DNA of 49,708 bases from Flavobacterium psychrophilum. Its GTDB lineage: Bacteria; Bacteroidota; Bacteroidia; Flavobacteriales; Flavobacteriaceae. The notes beneath the pieces were generated by a model, which ran no database searches, was not told the DNA's origin, and worked only from the letters and a program-made list of their open reading frames with translations. How positions within the stretch are numbered: the first letter of the stretch is position 1; the number at the start of each line of letters is the position of its first letter. Location: contig CAMBOW010000004.1 in NCBI GenBank assembly GCA_945869365.1, forward strand, positions 1 to 49,708, in the 5' to 3' direction. A program made the position numbers and the translations under genes. Below, piece by piece: positions 24,436-33,136 of this stretch.

Positions 24436-26634
24436 TTGAAACCCATTTTATTTGTTACGCCGCCTTTTACTCAGCTGAATACCCCGTATCCGGCCACGGC
24501 CTATTTAAAAGGATTTCTAAACACCAAACAAATTGAAACCCATCAATACGATTTAGGAATAGAAACCTTATTGGTGTTGTTTTCCAAAACAGGACTCACG
24601 CAGTTGTTTGCCCATGCAGGGCTTCATGCCAATCCAACAAATTGGCCCGAAAATGACCAACGCATTTTTGGATTACAAGCCAATTACATCCAAACCATAG
24701 ATTCAGTAATTTCCTTTTTACAGGGCAAAATACCCAGTTTGTCCAAGCAAATTTGCTCCGGTTATTTTTTGCCCGAAGCCAGCCGATTTGATCAACTCGA
24801 AGAGACCGAATGGGCTTTTGGATCAATGGGCATGCAAGACAAAGCCAAACACCTGGCCACTTTGTATTTGGAAGATTTATCTGATTTTATTGTGTCGGTA
24901 GTGGATGAAAATTTTGGATTCAGTCGCTATGCCGAACGCTTGGGTCGTAGCGCGTCTACCTTTGATGAGCTGTATGACAAATTGCAACAAGATTTTACGT
25001 TTATAGATCAACTCAGCCTTGGAGTGTTTGCTGCCAAAATGCAGGAAATACAACCCAAATTAGTGTGTTTGTCGGTGCCTTTTCCAGGGAATTTATACAG
25101 TGCTTTTCGATGTGCCCAATGGGTGAAACAACATGACCCAAGTTGCAAAGTGGCCATGGGCGGTGGATTTCCCAACACCGAATTGCGTTCCGTTTCAGAC
25201 CCGCGGGTATTTGAATTCCTTGATTTTATTACGCTTGATGATGGCGAACTGCCGCTTGAATTACTTTGGCAACACTTGGAGCAACCCCAGTTACCCCGAA
25301 TATTAAAACGTACTTTTTTACTAGAAGATGGCGAAGTTGTGTATGTCAATACTGCCTCTCAGCCCGATTACAAGCAAGCCCAAGTGGGTACGCCCGATTA
25401 TACCGATTTGCCTTTAACTAAATACATTTCGGTAATCGAGGTGCTCAATCCGATGCACAGTTTGTGGAGCGATGGCCGGTGGAATAAACTCACCATGGCC
25501 CACGGTTGTTATTGGGGCAAATGCACCTTTTGCGACATTTCATTAGATTACATCAGTTTATACGAACCTATAGCTGCCGCTTTGTTGGTGGATCGCATGG
25601 AAGAATTAATAGCCGCTACTGGCGAAACTGGTTTTCATTTTGTAGACGAAGCCGCTCCGCCAGCGCTCATGCGCGAAGTAGCACTCGAGATCATTCGAAG
25701 AGGGTTGGTCGTGAGCTGGTGGACCAACATTCGCTTCGAAAAAAGTTTCACCGCCGATTTGTGTTTACTGCTCAAAAAATCGGGATGTATCGCCGTTTCG
25801 GGTGGACTCGAAGTGGCTTCAGATCGTTTGCTGGACTTAATTGACAAAGGCGTTTCGGTGGCACAGGTTGCGCAAGTAACGCGTCATTTTACCGAATCGG
25901 GTATTTTGGTGCATGCCTATTTGATGTACGGCTATCCCACGCAAACCGTCCAAGAAACGGTGGATAGTTTAGAAATGGTAAGGCAGTTGTTTGAGATGGG
26001 CGTGGTACAATCGGGATTTTGGCATCAGTTTGCGCTCACGGCCCATAGTCCGATTGGCATGAATCCCGAAAAATATGGAGTTACAATTCTTAATACAGCG
26101 CCCGGAACTTTTGCCAATAACGACCTGTTATTTGCCGATGCAACAGGTATTGATCACGATCAGTTTAGTTTTGGCTTAAAAAAATCCTTGTACAATTACA
26201 TGCACGGCATTTGTTTTGAGCTGCCTTTGCAAGATTGGTTTGATTTTAAAATACCCAAAACCACCATAGCTCCAAATTACATCGAGCAAGCACTTGAAGA
26301 TCATATTTCCACCAAGTTAAAATCCAATGCAAGAGTGGTTTGGTTAGGCAATCTGCCTGAAGTGTCGATGCAAACCAAATCCAAACGCGGCCAACAATGG
26401 AAAGTGGCTCAGCTTAAATTTCACGATTTAAAAGATAGTTTTGCCATTCAATTGTCCAAAGAGGAAGGACTCTGGTTGCAAAAAGTTTTAGGCCAATGCC
26501 AAATCCATCAACCGCAAAAAGTCAAACTTGCTGACTTGCAATTTGATTTTGACTTGCAATTCGAAAATTTTGAATTGTTTTGGCAATCTAAACCACTTAA
26601 AACTTTGCGTTCAGTGGGCTTAGTTTGCTTGTAA
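24436..26634 (+). CDS. B12-binding domain radical SAM protein with CX4CX2C cluster motif
   Basis: A 732-residue protein. The N-terminal part starts LFVTPPFTQLNTPYPATAYLKGFL, as in cobalamin-binding radical SAM enzymes, and continues through a Rossmann-like region with VAMGGGFPNTEL. The radical SAM core has the cluster motif in HGCYWGKCTFCD: Cys358, Cys363, Cys366, spaced CX4CX2C rather than the usual CX3CX2C. It continues with VDEAAPPALMREVALEI, VSGGLEVASDRLLDLIDKGV and YLMYGYPTQTVQETVDSL, all standard radical SAM barrel elements. The C-terminal 150 residues are unassigned. The substrate is unknown; cobalamin-dependent methylation or rearrangement is inference. Translation starts at TTG; no in-frame ATG is nearby. 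The 3' end overlaps rimO by 15 bp. Confidence 0.85.
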   Translation: MKPILFVTPPFTQLNTPYPATAYLKGFLNTKQIETHQYDLGIETLLVLFSKTGLTQLFAHAGLHANPTNWPENDQRIFGLQANYIQTIDSVISFLQGKIPSLSKQICSGYFLPEASRFDQLEETEWAFGSMGMQDKAKHLATLYLEDLSDFIVSVVDENFGFSRYAERLGRSASTFDELYDKLQQDFTFIDQLSLGVFAAKMQEIQPKLVCLSVPFPGNLYSAFRCAQWVKQHDPSCKVAMGGGFPNTELRSVSDPRVFEFLDFITLDDGELPLELLWQHLEQPQLPRILKRTFLLEDGEVVYVNTASQPDYKQAQVGTPDYTDLPLTKYISVIEVLNPMHSLWSDGRWNKLTMAHGCYWGKCTFCDISLDYISLYEPIAAALLVDRMEELIAATGETGFHFVDEAAPPALMREVALEIIRRGLVVSWWTNIRFEKSFTADLCLLLKKSGCIAVSGGLEVASDRLLDLIDKGVSVAQVAQVTRHFTESGILVHAYLMYGYPTQTVQETVDSLEMVRQLFEMGVVQSGFWHQFALTAHSPIGMNPEKYGVTILNTAPGTFANNDLLFADATGIDHDQFSFGLKKSLYNYMHGICFELPLQDWFDFKIPKTTIAPNYIEQALEDHISTKLKSNARVVWLGNLPEVSMQTKSKRGQQWKVAQLKFHDLKDSFAIQLSKEEGLWLQKVLGQCQIHQPQKVKLADLQFDFDLQFENFELFWQSKPLKTLRSVGLVCL

Positions 26635-27942
26635 AGGTTCGCCATACAAATCAAATTCGGTAGCGTCAATGATGGTAATTTGTGCGAATTCACCCGTTTT
26701 TAAATAAAATTTGGTGGCGTCAATCAATACTTCGTTATCTACATCGGGGCTGTCAAATTCGGTTCGGCCTATAAAATACCCGCCTTCTTTTCGGTCAATA
26801 ATGCAACGAAAGGTTTTGCCTACTTTTTCCTGGTTCAAATCCCAAGAAATTTGCGACTGTAAATCCATCAATTCGGTCACGCGCGCTTGTTTTACTTCAT
26901 CAGGCACATCGTCTTCGAGCAAATAGGCGTGTGTGTTTTCTTCGTGCGAATAGGCAAAACAGCCCATGCGATCAAATTTCATTTCTTGTACAAAGTCTTT
27001 TAAGATTTCAAAATCGGCTTCGGTTTCTCCCGGATAGCCCACAATGAGTGTGGTGCGTATGGCCATGCCCGGAACGGCGGCTCTAAAATCTTTCAGTAAT
27101 TGTGTGGTTTTGGCTTGTGTGGTGCCACGACGCATTGATTTTAGAATCGAATCGGCAATGTGCTGCAACGGAATATCCAAGTAATTGCAAATTTTGGGTT
27201 CGCGTTTCATGACTTCCAAGACATCCATCGGAAAGCCAGTTGGAAAGGCATAATGCAAGCGTATCCATTCGATGCCTTCTACTTGAACCAAGGCTTCGAG
27301 GAGTTCGGCTAAATTTCTTTTTTTATAAATATCCAAGCCATAATAGGTAAGGTCTTGGGCAATTAAAATGAGTTCTTTCACGCCGTCTCTGGCCAATCCT
27401 TGTGCTTCTTTGACCAATTTTTCGATGGGTTGCGACACGTGTTTGCCGCGCATCAACGGAATGGCGCAAAAGCTACATGGACGGTCACAGCCCTCGGCAA
27501 TTTTTAAGTAAGCGTAATTTTTTGGGGTCGTAGTGAGGCGTTCGCCCAACAACTCGTGTTTGTAATCGGCACCCAAAGCTTTGAGCAATAAGGGCAATTC
27601 GGTAGTGCCAAAAAACTGATCGATGTTGGGGATTTCTTTTTCCAAATCGGGTCTGTAACGCTCCGAAAGACAGCCCGTCACAAATACTTTATCAACCAAA
27701 CCGCGTTCTTTTTTGTCGGCGTATTCCAAAATCATGTTCACCGATTCGGCTTTGGCATTGTCAATAAACCCGCAGGTATTGATTACAATGATGTTGCCTT
27801 CGCGATCGGCAGATGCTTCGTGTTCTACTTCTTTTCCGCTGGCGCGCAATTGACCCATGAGCACTTCACTGTCGTAGATGTTTTTGGAACATCCTAAAGT
27901 GATCACATTGATTTTATTTTGCTTGGTCGATTTTGTTCTCAT
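26620..27942 (-). CDS. rimO: ribosomal protein uS12 methylthiotransferase RimO
   Basis: A 440-residue two-cluster radical SAM enzyme that adds a methylthio group to Asp of ribosomal protein S12. The N-terminal UPF0004 domain has cluster Cys in TLGCSKN, INTCGF and TGCLSERY; the radical SAM motif is EGCDRPCSFCAIPLMRG (CX3CX2C); the C-terminal TRAM domain contains GRTEFDSPDVDNEV. The SKN and SERY signatures separate RimO from MiaB. TACTTTTG at 27967-27960 is its probable -7 box. It is convergent with, and overlaps, the radical SAM gene at 24436. Confidence 0.97.
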   Translation of the reverse strand: MRTKSTKQNKINVITLGCSKNIYDSEVLMGQLRASGKEVEHEASADREGNIIVINTCGFIDNAKAESVNMILEYADKKERGLVDKVFVTGCLSERYRPDLEKEIPNIDQFFGTTELPLLLKALGADYKHELLGERLTTTPKNYAYLKIAEGCDRPCSFCAIPLMRGKHVSQPIEKLVKEAQGLARDGVKELILIAQDLTYYGLDIYKKRNLAELLEALVQVEGIEWIRLHYAFPTGFPMDVLEVMKREPKICNYLDIPLQHIADSILKSMRRGTTQAKTTQLLKDFRAAVPGMAIRTTLIVGYPGETEADFEILKDFVQEMKFDRMGCFAYSHEENTHAYLLEDDVPDEVKQARVTELMDLQSQISWDLNQEKVGKTFRCIIDRKEGGYFIGRTEFDSPDVDNEVLIDATKFYLKTGEFAQITIIDATEFDLYGEPLQAN

Positions 27943-27959
27943 TTTTGCTATTTGGTTTG

Positions 27960-27992
27960 CAAAAGTACATTAATTCTCAAAAGAAACTTCAA
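27960..27992 (-). promoter_or_regulatory. probable rimO promoter
   Basis: On the reverse strand TTG (27992-27990), a 22-nt spacer and TACTTTTG (27967-27960); the ATG follows 17 bp further on. Confidence 0.55.
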
Positions 27993-28016
27993 ATGAAATT
28001 CGGCTGTTTTTTCAAT

Positions 28017-28040
28017 TAAAAAAGGCCAATTAAGGCCTTT
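28017..28040 (-). terminator. terminator after the FadL-like gene
   Basis: Seven-bp stem AAAGGCC / GGCCTTT with loop AATTAA, followed on the reverse strand by a T-run; 27 nt after the stop of the outer-membrane protein gene. Confidence 0.75.
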
Positions 28041-28066
28041 AGTGTATTTACTCGTTAGCGAGGTTG

Positions 28067-29566
28067 TTACAACTCAAAAGTGACTGTCGTGGTAAACGAA
28101 TTGATATTTGTTTTTACTGCAGCCCCATCGGTAAATCCATTGGTAAAAAACGAACGTTGCGAATAGCGCTGAGACAAATCATAGGCCAAGTCAATTCGTG
28201 TTCCGCTAAAATTAAATCCAAATCCAGCCGAATAGCTATGTAAACCGCCTACCGTATATTTGTTTTTATACGGACTTTGTTCGTTTCGGTATCCGGCGCG
28301 TAAACTCCATTCTTTGATGCGGTATTCAGTACCTACACGCAATTCGGCGGTATTTCTCAGGCTACTTTTTATTGCGGTATTGGCTACCGAAAATTCATCT
28401 TTGGGCTGGTAAGCGCAGTTGCTGTAATCTTTTAGGATGTAATCTAAACTAACTAATCCTTTTTTGCCAAAAATATAGGCCAAACTCCCCGTAATTTCAT
28501 GTGGAGTTCGCAATTGGTAGGGACTATAGACCATAATCACATTAGGAGTAGCCGACGCATTGTTGGGGTTGTAATTGGCCGTAAAGTTTTTAGAAAATAA
28601 CTTTTGGTTTACTTCGTCATTGAGTGTAAACCAAGTGGGTGATTTATAACTTAAACCGGCTCGTAATGATTGGGTAAACTTATGAATGGCACCCAACTGA
28701 AACGAAAATCCATTGCCATAGGTATGGATGTTATTTTCAAATTGAATTTTTTTGATACGTGCCGGATCCCCATTGTTTTCTTCATAAAAAATAGCGGTTT
28801 TGGTGTAATCGGTAAAGTGCGTGTTGAGGTTGATGCCAAAACACCACTTCTCTTTGTATTGGAATCCGCCGTTGAATGCTAATTTTCCGTTGTATCCGCT
28901 ACTTATTACATAATTTTCTTGGTAATAGCTGCTATCGGGTATAAAATTGGCAAGATAAGTGTCGTTGTTTGGGTTGCTAGGGTCATTGGTAATTACATTG
29001 GCATAATACCCTAAATAGGCTTGTTCGTCTTGGTAATTTAAATCTTCGTAATAATTATTCAACAAGGTACTCAAGTATATGCCGCCTTGGTTGGCGTTGG
29101 GGTTGGCGTAGTATAAAAAGTAATTGGCTATTGAATTGGAATTGTTTCCAACAGCATAGGTAGCATTTTCAAAATTATTGTCGTTTTCATAGGCGATGCA
29201 AAAACTTAGTTTTTTCCAATTGGTCTTTGGATCGGTAGCTAGAAAAACAAAGGCAGCTCCCAGCTGATTCAAATCAAAAGAAATATTGTTTTCAGTTGTG
29301 GTGTTGCCAAAATAGGTCGAGCTGTTTTTGGTGTGTTGGTTGTTTAAACTTGCCGAAAATTGGTTGGTAGAAAATACCGCCGATCCTGCCGGATTACTAT
29401 TTAGCGCAGATAAATCGCCACCCAAAGCACCAAAAGCACCACTCATGGCTCTAAACCGTGCGCTTCCATTGGTTTGTGTCATGCTGTACCGCAAAGCTTG
29501 AGAAACTCCTTGAGCCCAAATGTTTGTAGCGGAACATATAAAAACTAGGATAACAAATTTTTTCAT
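28067..29566 (-). CDS. outer-membrane protein, OmpP1/FadL/TodX-like
   Basis: A 499-residue predicted outer-membrane beta-barrel. The signal peptide MKKFVILVFICSATNIWAQ is followed by SQALRYSMTQTNGSARFRAMSGAFGALGGDLSALNSNPAG, the N-terminal pattern of Bacteroidota FadL-like transporters in which the NPAG motif precedes the barrel. The rest alternates hydrophobic and polar residues and ends with aromatic-rich strands and FTTTVTFEL, a typical barrel terminus. Possible cargo: hydrophobic compounds such as fatty acids; not decided by sequence. It follows the Asn/Tyr-rich lipoprotein gene by 21 bp in the same direction, suggesting an operon. Confidence 0.88.
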   Translation of the reverse strand: MKKFVILVFICSATNIWAQGVSQALRYSMTQTNGSARFRAMSGAFGALGGDLSALNSNPAGSAVFSTNQFSASLNNQHTKNSSTYFGNTTTENNISFDLNQLGAAFVFLATDPKTNWKKLSFCIAYENDNNFENATYAVGNNSNSIANYFLYYANPNANQGGIYLSTLLNNYYEDLNYQDEQAYLGYYANVITNDPSNPNNDTYLANFIPDSSYYQENYVISSGYNGKLAFNGGFQYKEKWCFGINLNTHFTDYTKTAIFYEENNGDPARIKKIQFENNIHTYGNGFSFQLGAIHKFTQSLRAGLSYKSPTWFTLNDEVNQKLFSKNFTANYNPNNASATPNVIMVYSPYQLRTPHEITGSLAYIFGKKGLVSLDYILKDYSNCAYQPKDEFSVANTAIKSSLRNTAELRVGTEYRIKEWSLRAGYRNEQSPYKNKYTVGGLHSYSAGFGFNFSGTRIDLAYDLSQRYSQRSFFTNGFTDGAAVKTNINSFTTTVTFEL

Positions 29567-29587
29567 GGGTTGTTGAATTAAAAGTGA

Positions 29588-30664
29588 TTAACGTCTGCCT
29601 CCACCGGATGATCTTCCGCCACCCGAGCTTGGAGAACTGTAGGAATCTGAATTGTAATTTCCTGAATTGGATGGGGCTGGGGTGTAGCTTCTGGAAGGGG
29701 TGTCGTTTGACTCGTTTACCCGCACAGGTGAGCTTTGGCTTCTTGGGGTAGTTGCGCCCGAGTTGTAATACCTTGGCGTGTTACTTTCAGTACGGGTGCC
29801 CGAATTCGGGTTGGTTACGTTGTTGCGTGGGGCCTGATAATCGCGGGTGCCGTTGGGATTTGTTCTTGGGTTTACATTGTTAAATCGAGGAGATTCATAT
29901 ACCCGTGTGCCCGAAGCTTCCGTGCGAACGCCACTGCGTGGATTGGTTACGTTATTTCTCGGGTTGGGATTGTAATTGGGGTTATTGCGCACAGGACTTC
30001 TAGGGTTGTTGTTCCTTCGGTTGGGGTAGTTTTGTCCGTAATAATAGGGCGTAGTGTATCGGCCGGTATTGGATCGACGGCCATCGTGGTAGTAGTTGTT
30101 GCTGTAATACCAGTTGGGTGCGTATGGGTTGCAATAATAGTAATTGTAGGGGTAATATCCGCCAAAGTTCATGTAATAGGGACTATAGCCCCAACCCATA
30201 TACATCGGGCTAAACCAATAGTCATACCCCCAATAGAAAAAAGGATTGTTCCAATAAGAATTGTACCAGTAATTGGACATGCCCCAGTTGGTGTTGTAAA
30301 AGTTATAGTTTATAGAAGTAGCCGAGTTTTCCCAAGCCGGATTGCTTTGGGCATATTCGGTAGTTGGAGTGGTGTACTGTTGAGCAGGAAGGCTGTCAGA
30401 AACGGAGCTGTATTGGTCTACATTGGTAAACGTTTCTGGAGTAGCTTGGGGTTCTTGTAGGCTCCCAAAATAGTTTTGATAGGCGTTGGGTTCAGTGACA
30501 GGCTTGGCTTGGTTTTGTTCGGGTTCGTTACCCGATCCGTAAATGCCATCTCGATCAATATAGTTGACATTTTGGTAGCCACCACAAGACAGAAAAAAAA
30601 CATTGAAAAATCCAAAGAAAGCATAGGTAAACACAGCGCGCGAGGAAAAATAATTCGTTTTCAT
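29588..30664 (-). CDS. Asn/Tyr/Pro-rich putative lipoprotein
   Basis: A 358-residue low-complexity protein; some databases call such flavobacterial proteins vitellogenin II precursor, a name without functional meaning. ATG 30664 gives a signal sequence with lipobox FFLSC (Cys27) after MKTNYFSSRAVFTYAFFGFF; an earlier in-frame start would add 10 residues. From about residue 90 it is rich in Asn, Tyr and Trp (NYYYCNPYAPNWYYSNNYYH), then in repeats of the type NNVTNPRSGTRTES / NVNPRTNPNGTRDY, and ends in Ser/Gly-rich SSGGGRSSGGGRR. There is no recognisable domain. It is likely exported to the envelope and co-transcribed with the following FadL-like gene. TAATTTTG at 30699-30692 is its probable -7 box. 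Confidence 0.8.
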   Translation of the reverse strand: MKTNYFSSRAVFTYAFFGFFNVFFLSCGGYQNVNYIDRDGIYGSGNEPEQNQAKPVTEPNAYQNYFGSLQEPQATPETFTNVDQYSSVSDSLPAQQYTTPTTEYAQSNPAWENSATSINYNFYNTNWGMSNYWYNSYWNNPFFYWGYDYWFSPMYMGWGYSPYYMNFGGYYPYNYYYCNPYAPNWYYSNNYYHDGRRSNTGRYTTPYYYGQNYPNRRNNNPRSPVRNNPNYNPNPRNNVTNPRSGVRTEASGTRVYESPRFNNVNPRTNPNGTRDYQAPRNNVTNPNSGTRTESNTPRYYNSGATTPRSQSSPVRVNESNDTPSRSYTPAPSNSGNYNSDSYSSPSSGGGRSSGGGRR

Positions 30665-30691
30665 ATCTGCTATTTTTATTGTTGAACCCAA

Positions 30692-30699
30692 CAAAATTA
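30692..30699 (-). promoter_or_regulatory. -7 element (TAATTTTG) for the lipoprotein-FadL unit
   Basis: A TANNTTTG match on the reverse strand 28 bp upstream of ATG 30664; it also supports that start, because the upstream in-frame start codon would lie only a base or two downstream of the transcription start. Confidence 0.5.
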
Positions 30700-30758
30700 G
30701 TTAGTTTTGCCGAATATTTTAGTTAAAAAAAGTTAAACAATTTTTGAGCCAATAAACA

Positions 30759-32237
30759 ATGAGCAAGAATCTAACTACACGCGGGGAAGATTATTCCAAA
30801 TGGTACAACGAATTGGTTGTTAAGGCCGATCTAGCCGAGAATTCAGGCGTTAGAGGTTGTATGGTGATAAAGCCCTACGGCTATGCGATTTGGGAAAAAA
30901 TGCAAGCAGAATTAGACCGTATGTTTAAAGAAACAGGCCACAGCAATGCCTATTTTCCCTTGTTTGTTCCCAAAAGTATGTTTGAGGCCGAAGAAAAAAA
31001 CGCCGAAGGTTTTGCTAAAGAATGCGCCATCGTCACCCATTATAGACTCAAGAACGATCCGGATAAACCCGGTAAGTTAATGGTGGATCCCAATGCCAAA
31101 CTCGAAGAGGAACTGATCGTTCGTCCCACTAGTGAAGCCATTATTTGGAGCACCTATAAAAACTGGGTACAATCCTACCGCGATCTTCCGTTGTTAATTA
31201 ACCAATGGGCCAATGTGGTTCGTTGGGAAATGCGCACCCGTTTGTTTTTGCGCACCGCCGAATTTTTATGGCAAGAAGGACACACCGCGCATGCCACCAA
31301 AGCAGAAGCCATTGAAGAATCCATAAAAATGATGAATGTCTATGCTGATTTTGCCCAAAATTTCATGGCCATTCCCGTTATCAAAGGAGTGAAAACTGAA
31401 ACCGAGCGTTTTGCGGGTGCCGAAGAAACCTACTGCATTGAAGCCTTGATGCAAGACGGAAAAGCCTTGCAAGCCGGAACCTCTCACTTTTTGGGTCAAA
31501 ATTTCGCCAAAGCTTTTGACGTAAAATTTGCTACTGCCGAAGGCAAACAAGAATATGTTTGGGGAACTTCTTGGGGTGTTTCCACCCGCTTAATGGGAGC
31601 TTTAGTCATGACCCATTCAGACGACCAAGGCTTGGTTTTGCCACCCAACTTAGCGCCAATTCAAGTGGTGATTGTGCCAATTTATAAATCTGATCAGCAA
31701 TTGGCCGAAATTTCGTCTGTAGCCAATGAGCTTGCAACTGCATTCCGAAATCTAAAAGTTGCGGTAAAATACGACGACCGAACTACACAAAAGCCGGGTT
31801 TTAAATTTAACGAATACGAGCTCAAAGGTGTTCCTGTGCGCATTGCTATAGGGCCAAAAGATCTAGAAAACGGCACATTCGAAGTTGCCCGAAGAGATAC
31901 TTTAAGCAAAGAAATTGTTCCGAAATCGGCTATTGTGAATTATGTGCAAGATTTGTTGACGCAAATGCAACACGATTTGTTTACTAAATCCTTAAATTAC
32001 CGAGACACTCACATCACGGAGGTGAATTCTTTTGAGGAATTTAAAAGCGTGTTAGAAACCAAAGGCGGTTTTGTTTCAGCCCATTGGGATGGCACATCCG
32101 AAACCGAAGAAAAAATCAAAGAATTAACCAAAGCCACCATACGTTGTTTGGCGTTAGATCGGGTGTTAACCCCAGGAAAATGTGTGCTTACCGGAGCCGA
32201 ATCTACTGGTAGAGTTTTGTTTGCAAAGGCCTATTAA
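30759..32237 (+). CDS. proS: prolyl-tRNA synthetase (archaeal/eukaryal type)
   Basis: A 492-residue class II aminoacyl-tRNA synthetase charging tRNA-Pro. It opens [25 protein letters not shown], has motif 1 in [19 protein letters not shown], motif 2 in [26 protein letters not shown] and motif 3 near [18 protein letters not shown]. It lacks the editing insertion of E. coli ProRS and carries the extra C-terminal domain (ending RVLFAKAY) of the archaeal-type enzyme, as is usual in Bacteroidota. The substrate loop [26 protein letters not shown] is intact. It is divergent from the lipoprotein gene. Confidence 0.97.
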   Translation: MSKNLTTRGEDYSKWYNELVVKADLAENSGVRGCMVIKPYGYAIWEKMQAELDRMFKETGHSNAYFPLFVPKSMFEAEEKNAEGFAKECAIVTHYRLKNDPDKPGKLMVDPNAKLEEELIVRPTSEAIIWSTYKNWVQSYRDLPLLINQWANVVRWEMRTRLFLRTAEFLWQEGHTAHATKAEAIEESIKMMNVYADFAQNFMAIPVIKGVKTETERFAGAEETYCIEALMQDGKALQAGTSHFLGQNFAKAFDVKFATAEGKQEYVWGTSWGVSTRLMGALVMTHSDDQGLVLPPNLAPIQVVIVPIYKSDQQLAEISSVANELATAFRNLKVAVKYDDRTTQKPGFKFNEYELKGVPVRIAIGPKDLENGTFEVARRDTLSKEIVPKSAIVNYVQDLLTQMQHDLFTKSLNYRDTHITEVNSFEEFKSVLETKGGFVSAHWDGTSETEEKIKELTKATIRCLALDRVLTPGKCVLTGAESTGRVLFAKAY

Positions 32238-32265
32238 AAAAAATAGAAAAAAAATAGAATACAAC

Positions 32266-32295
32266 TTGTACGAATAAAAAATAGTTGTATTTTTG
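32266..32295 (+). promoter_or_regulatory. full Bacteroidota promoter for tRNA-Glu (and probably rpsT)
   Basis: TTG (32266-32268), a 19-nt spacer and TATTTTTG (32288-32295) match the -33/-7 consensus exactly, with the tRNA starting 20 nt later. Confidence 0.8.
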
Positions 32296-32315
32296 CATCC
32301 GCATTACAAAAGTTA

Positions 32316-32387
32316 GGCCCGTTCGTCTATCGGTTAGGACGCCAGGTTTTCATCCTGGTAAGAGGGGTTCGATTCCCCTACGGGCTA
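32316..32387 (+). tRNA. tRNA-Glu (anticodon TTC)
   Basis: A 72-nt tRNA. The acceptor arms GGCCCGT / ACGGGCT pair (first pair G-T); the anticodon stem-loop is CCAGG-TTTTCAT-CCTGG with anticodon TTC; the T arm is AGGGG-TTCGATT-CCCCT. CCA is not encoded. It has its own strong promoter and is followed after 32 nt by rpsT. Confidence 0.97.
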
Positions 32388-32419
32388 CAAGATTAAATAA
32401 TTTAAGAAAAAAACATAAA

Positions 32420-32671
32420 ATGGCAAATCACAAGTCAGCGTTAAAAAGAATCAGAAGTAACGAAAAAAGAAGAGTTTTAAACCGTTACCAACACAAAACA
32501 ACTCGTAATGCGATCAAAGCGTTGCGTATGGCTACTGATAAATCAGACGCTGCTGCAAAATTGTCAAGTGTAATTTCAATGATCGATAAATTGGCGAAGA
32601 AAAATATCATCCACGATAACAAAGCTTCAAATTTGAAATCTAAATTAACAAAACACGTAGCTAAGTTATAA
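32420..32671 (+). CDS. rpsT: 30S ribosomal protein S20 (bS20)
   Basis: An 83-residue basic helical protein binding 16S rRNA. The sequence MANHKSALKRIRSNEKRRVLN and the Lys/Ala-rich helices fit bS20. The start is ATG 32420; the frame is open further upstream only because it runs through the tRNA gene. No promoter is visible in the 32 nt after tRNA-Glu, so it is probably transcribed from the tRNA promoter. A terminator follows 21 nt after the stop. Confidence 0.97.
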   Translation: MANHKSALKRIRSNEKRRVLNRYQHKTTRNAIKALRMATDKSDAAAKLSSVISMIDKLAKKNIIHDNKASNLKSKLTKHVAKL

Positions 32672-32692
32672 TGATATAAATTAGTGATACAT

Positions 32693-32722
32693 AAAAAAAG
32701 CTCCTATCCGGGAGCTTTTTTT
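32693..32722. terminator. bidirectional terminator between rpsT and the response regulator gene
   Basis: Stem AAAAAGCTCCT / GGGAGCTTTTT with loop ATCC and flanking A and T runs. The TAA stop of the convergent response regulator gene overlaps its T-run. Confidence 0.85.
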
Positions 32723-33122
32723 ATGGCCGTAACTTTTGGCTTACCGCTTCTAATAAATCTTTAGAAATGGGTTTAGGCATAAAGTCCAACACCATCGGAT
32801 AGGATTCAGATTTCTCGATGTCTTTGGGATCTATGGTAGACGAAAGTACAATCACTTTGCAATCTGGGAATACGTCGCGGTATTTGGGCTCAGCGAAAGC
32901 ATCCAAAAACTCCCAACCTCCCATAACAGGCATATTTAAATCCAAAAAAATCAAACTAGGCTTCACGGTTGCACTGCTGGCAATTAAATGGTCAAGATAC
33001 TCAAGTGCTTCTTCTCCGTTATGTGCGGTTACAATTTCTTTGGCATAGGCAGTTCTTGTCAACACCATTTTGCATAACATGATCGTGATTGAGTCATCGT
33101 CTACACATAAAAGTAAATCCAT
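32721..33122 (-). CDS. single-domain response regulator (CheY-like)
   Basis: A 133-residue receiver domain with no output domain. The acidic pocket is DDD at residues 8-10, the phosphorylation site is Asp61 in LIFLDLNMPVMGGWEFL, the conserved Ser/Thr is in VIVLSSTI and the Lys is in FMPKPIS. It would pass the signal by protein contact or onward phosphotransfer. It lies 14 nt downstream of the PAS histidine kinase gene in the same direction, so the two almost certainly form one signalling unit. Confidence 0.93.
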   Translation of the reverse strand: MDLLLCVDDDSITIMLCKMVLTRTAYAKEIVTAHNGEEALEYLDHLIASSATVKPSLIFLDLNMPVMGGWEFLDAFAEPKYRDVFPDCKVIVLSSTIDPKDIEKSESYPMVLDFMPKPISKDLLEAVSQKLRP

Positions 33123-33136
33123 AATAGGGGGTAGGT

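Noticed and set aside
29735..30460. 241-codon + strand frame rich in Val and Ile opposite the Asn/Tyr-rich lipoprotein gene
   Set aside because: It is the mirror of low-complexity Tyr/Asn codons; the reverse-strand gene has a lipoprotein signal and a promoter, the + frame has neither.
32285..32419. N-terminal extension of the rpsT reading frame
   Set aside because: The extension is translated tRNA-Glu sequence; the conserved S20 start is at 32420.
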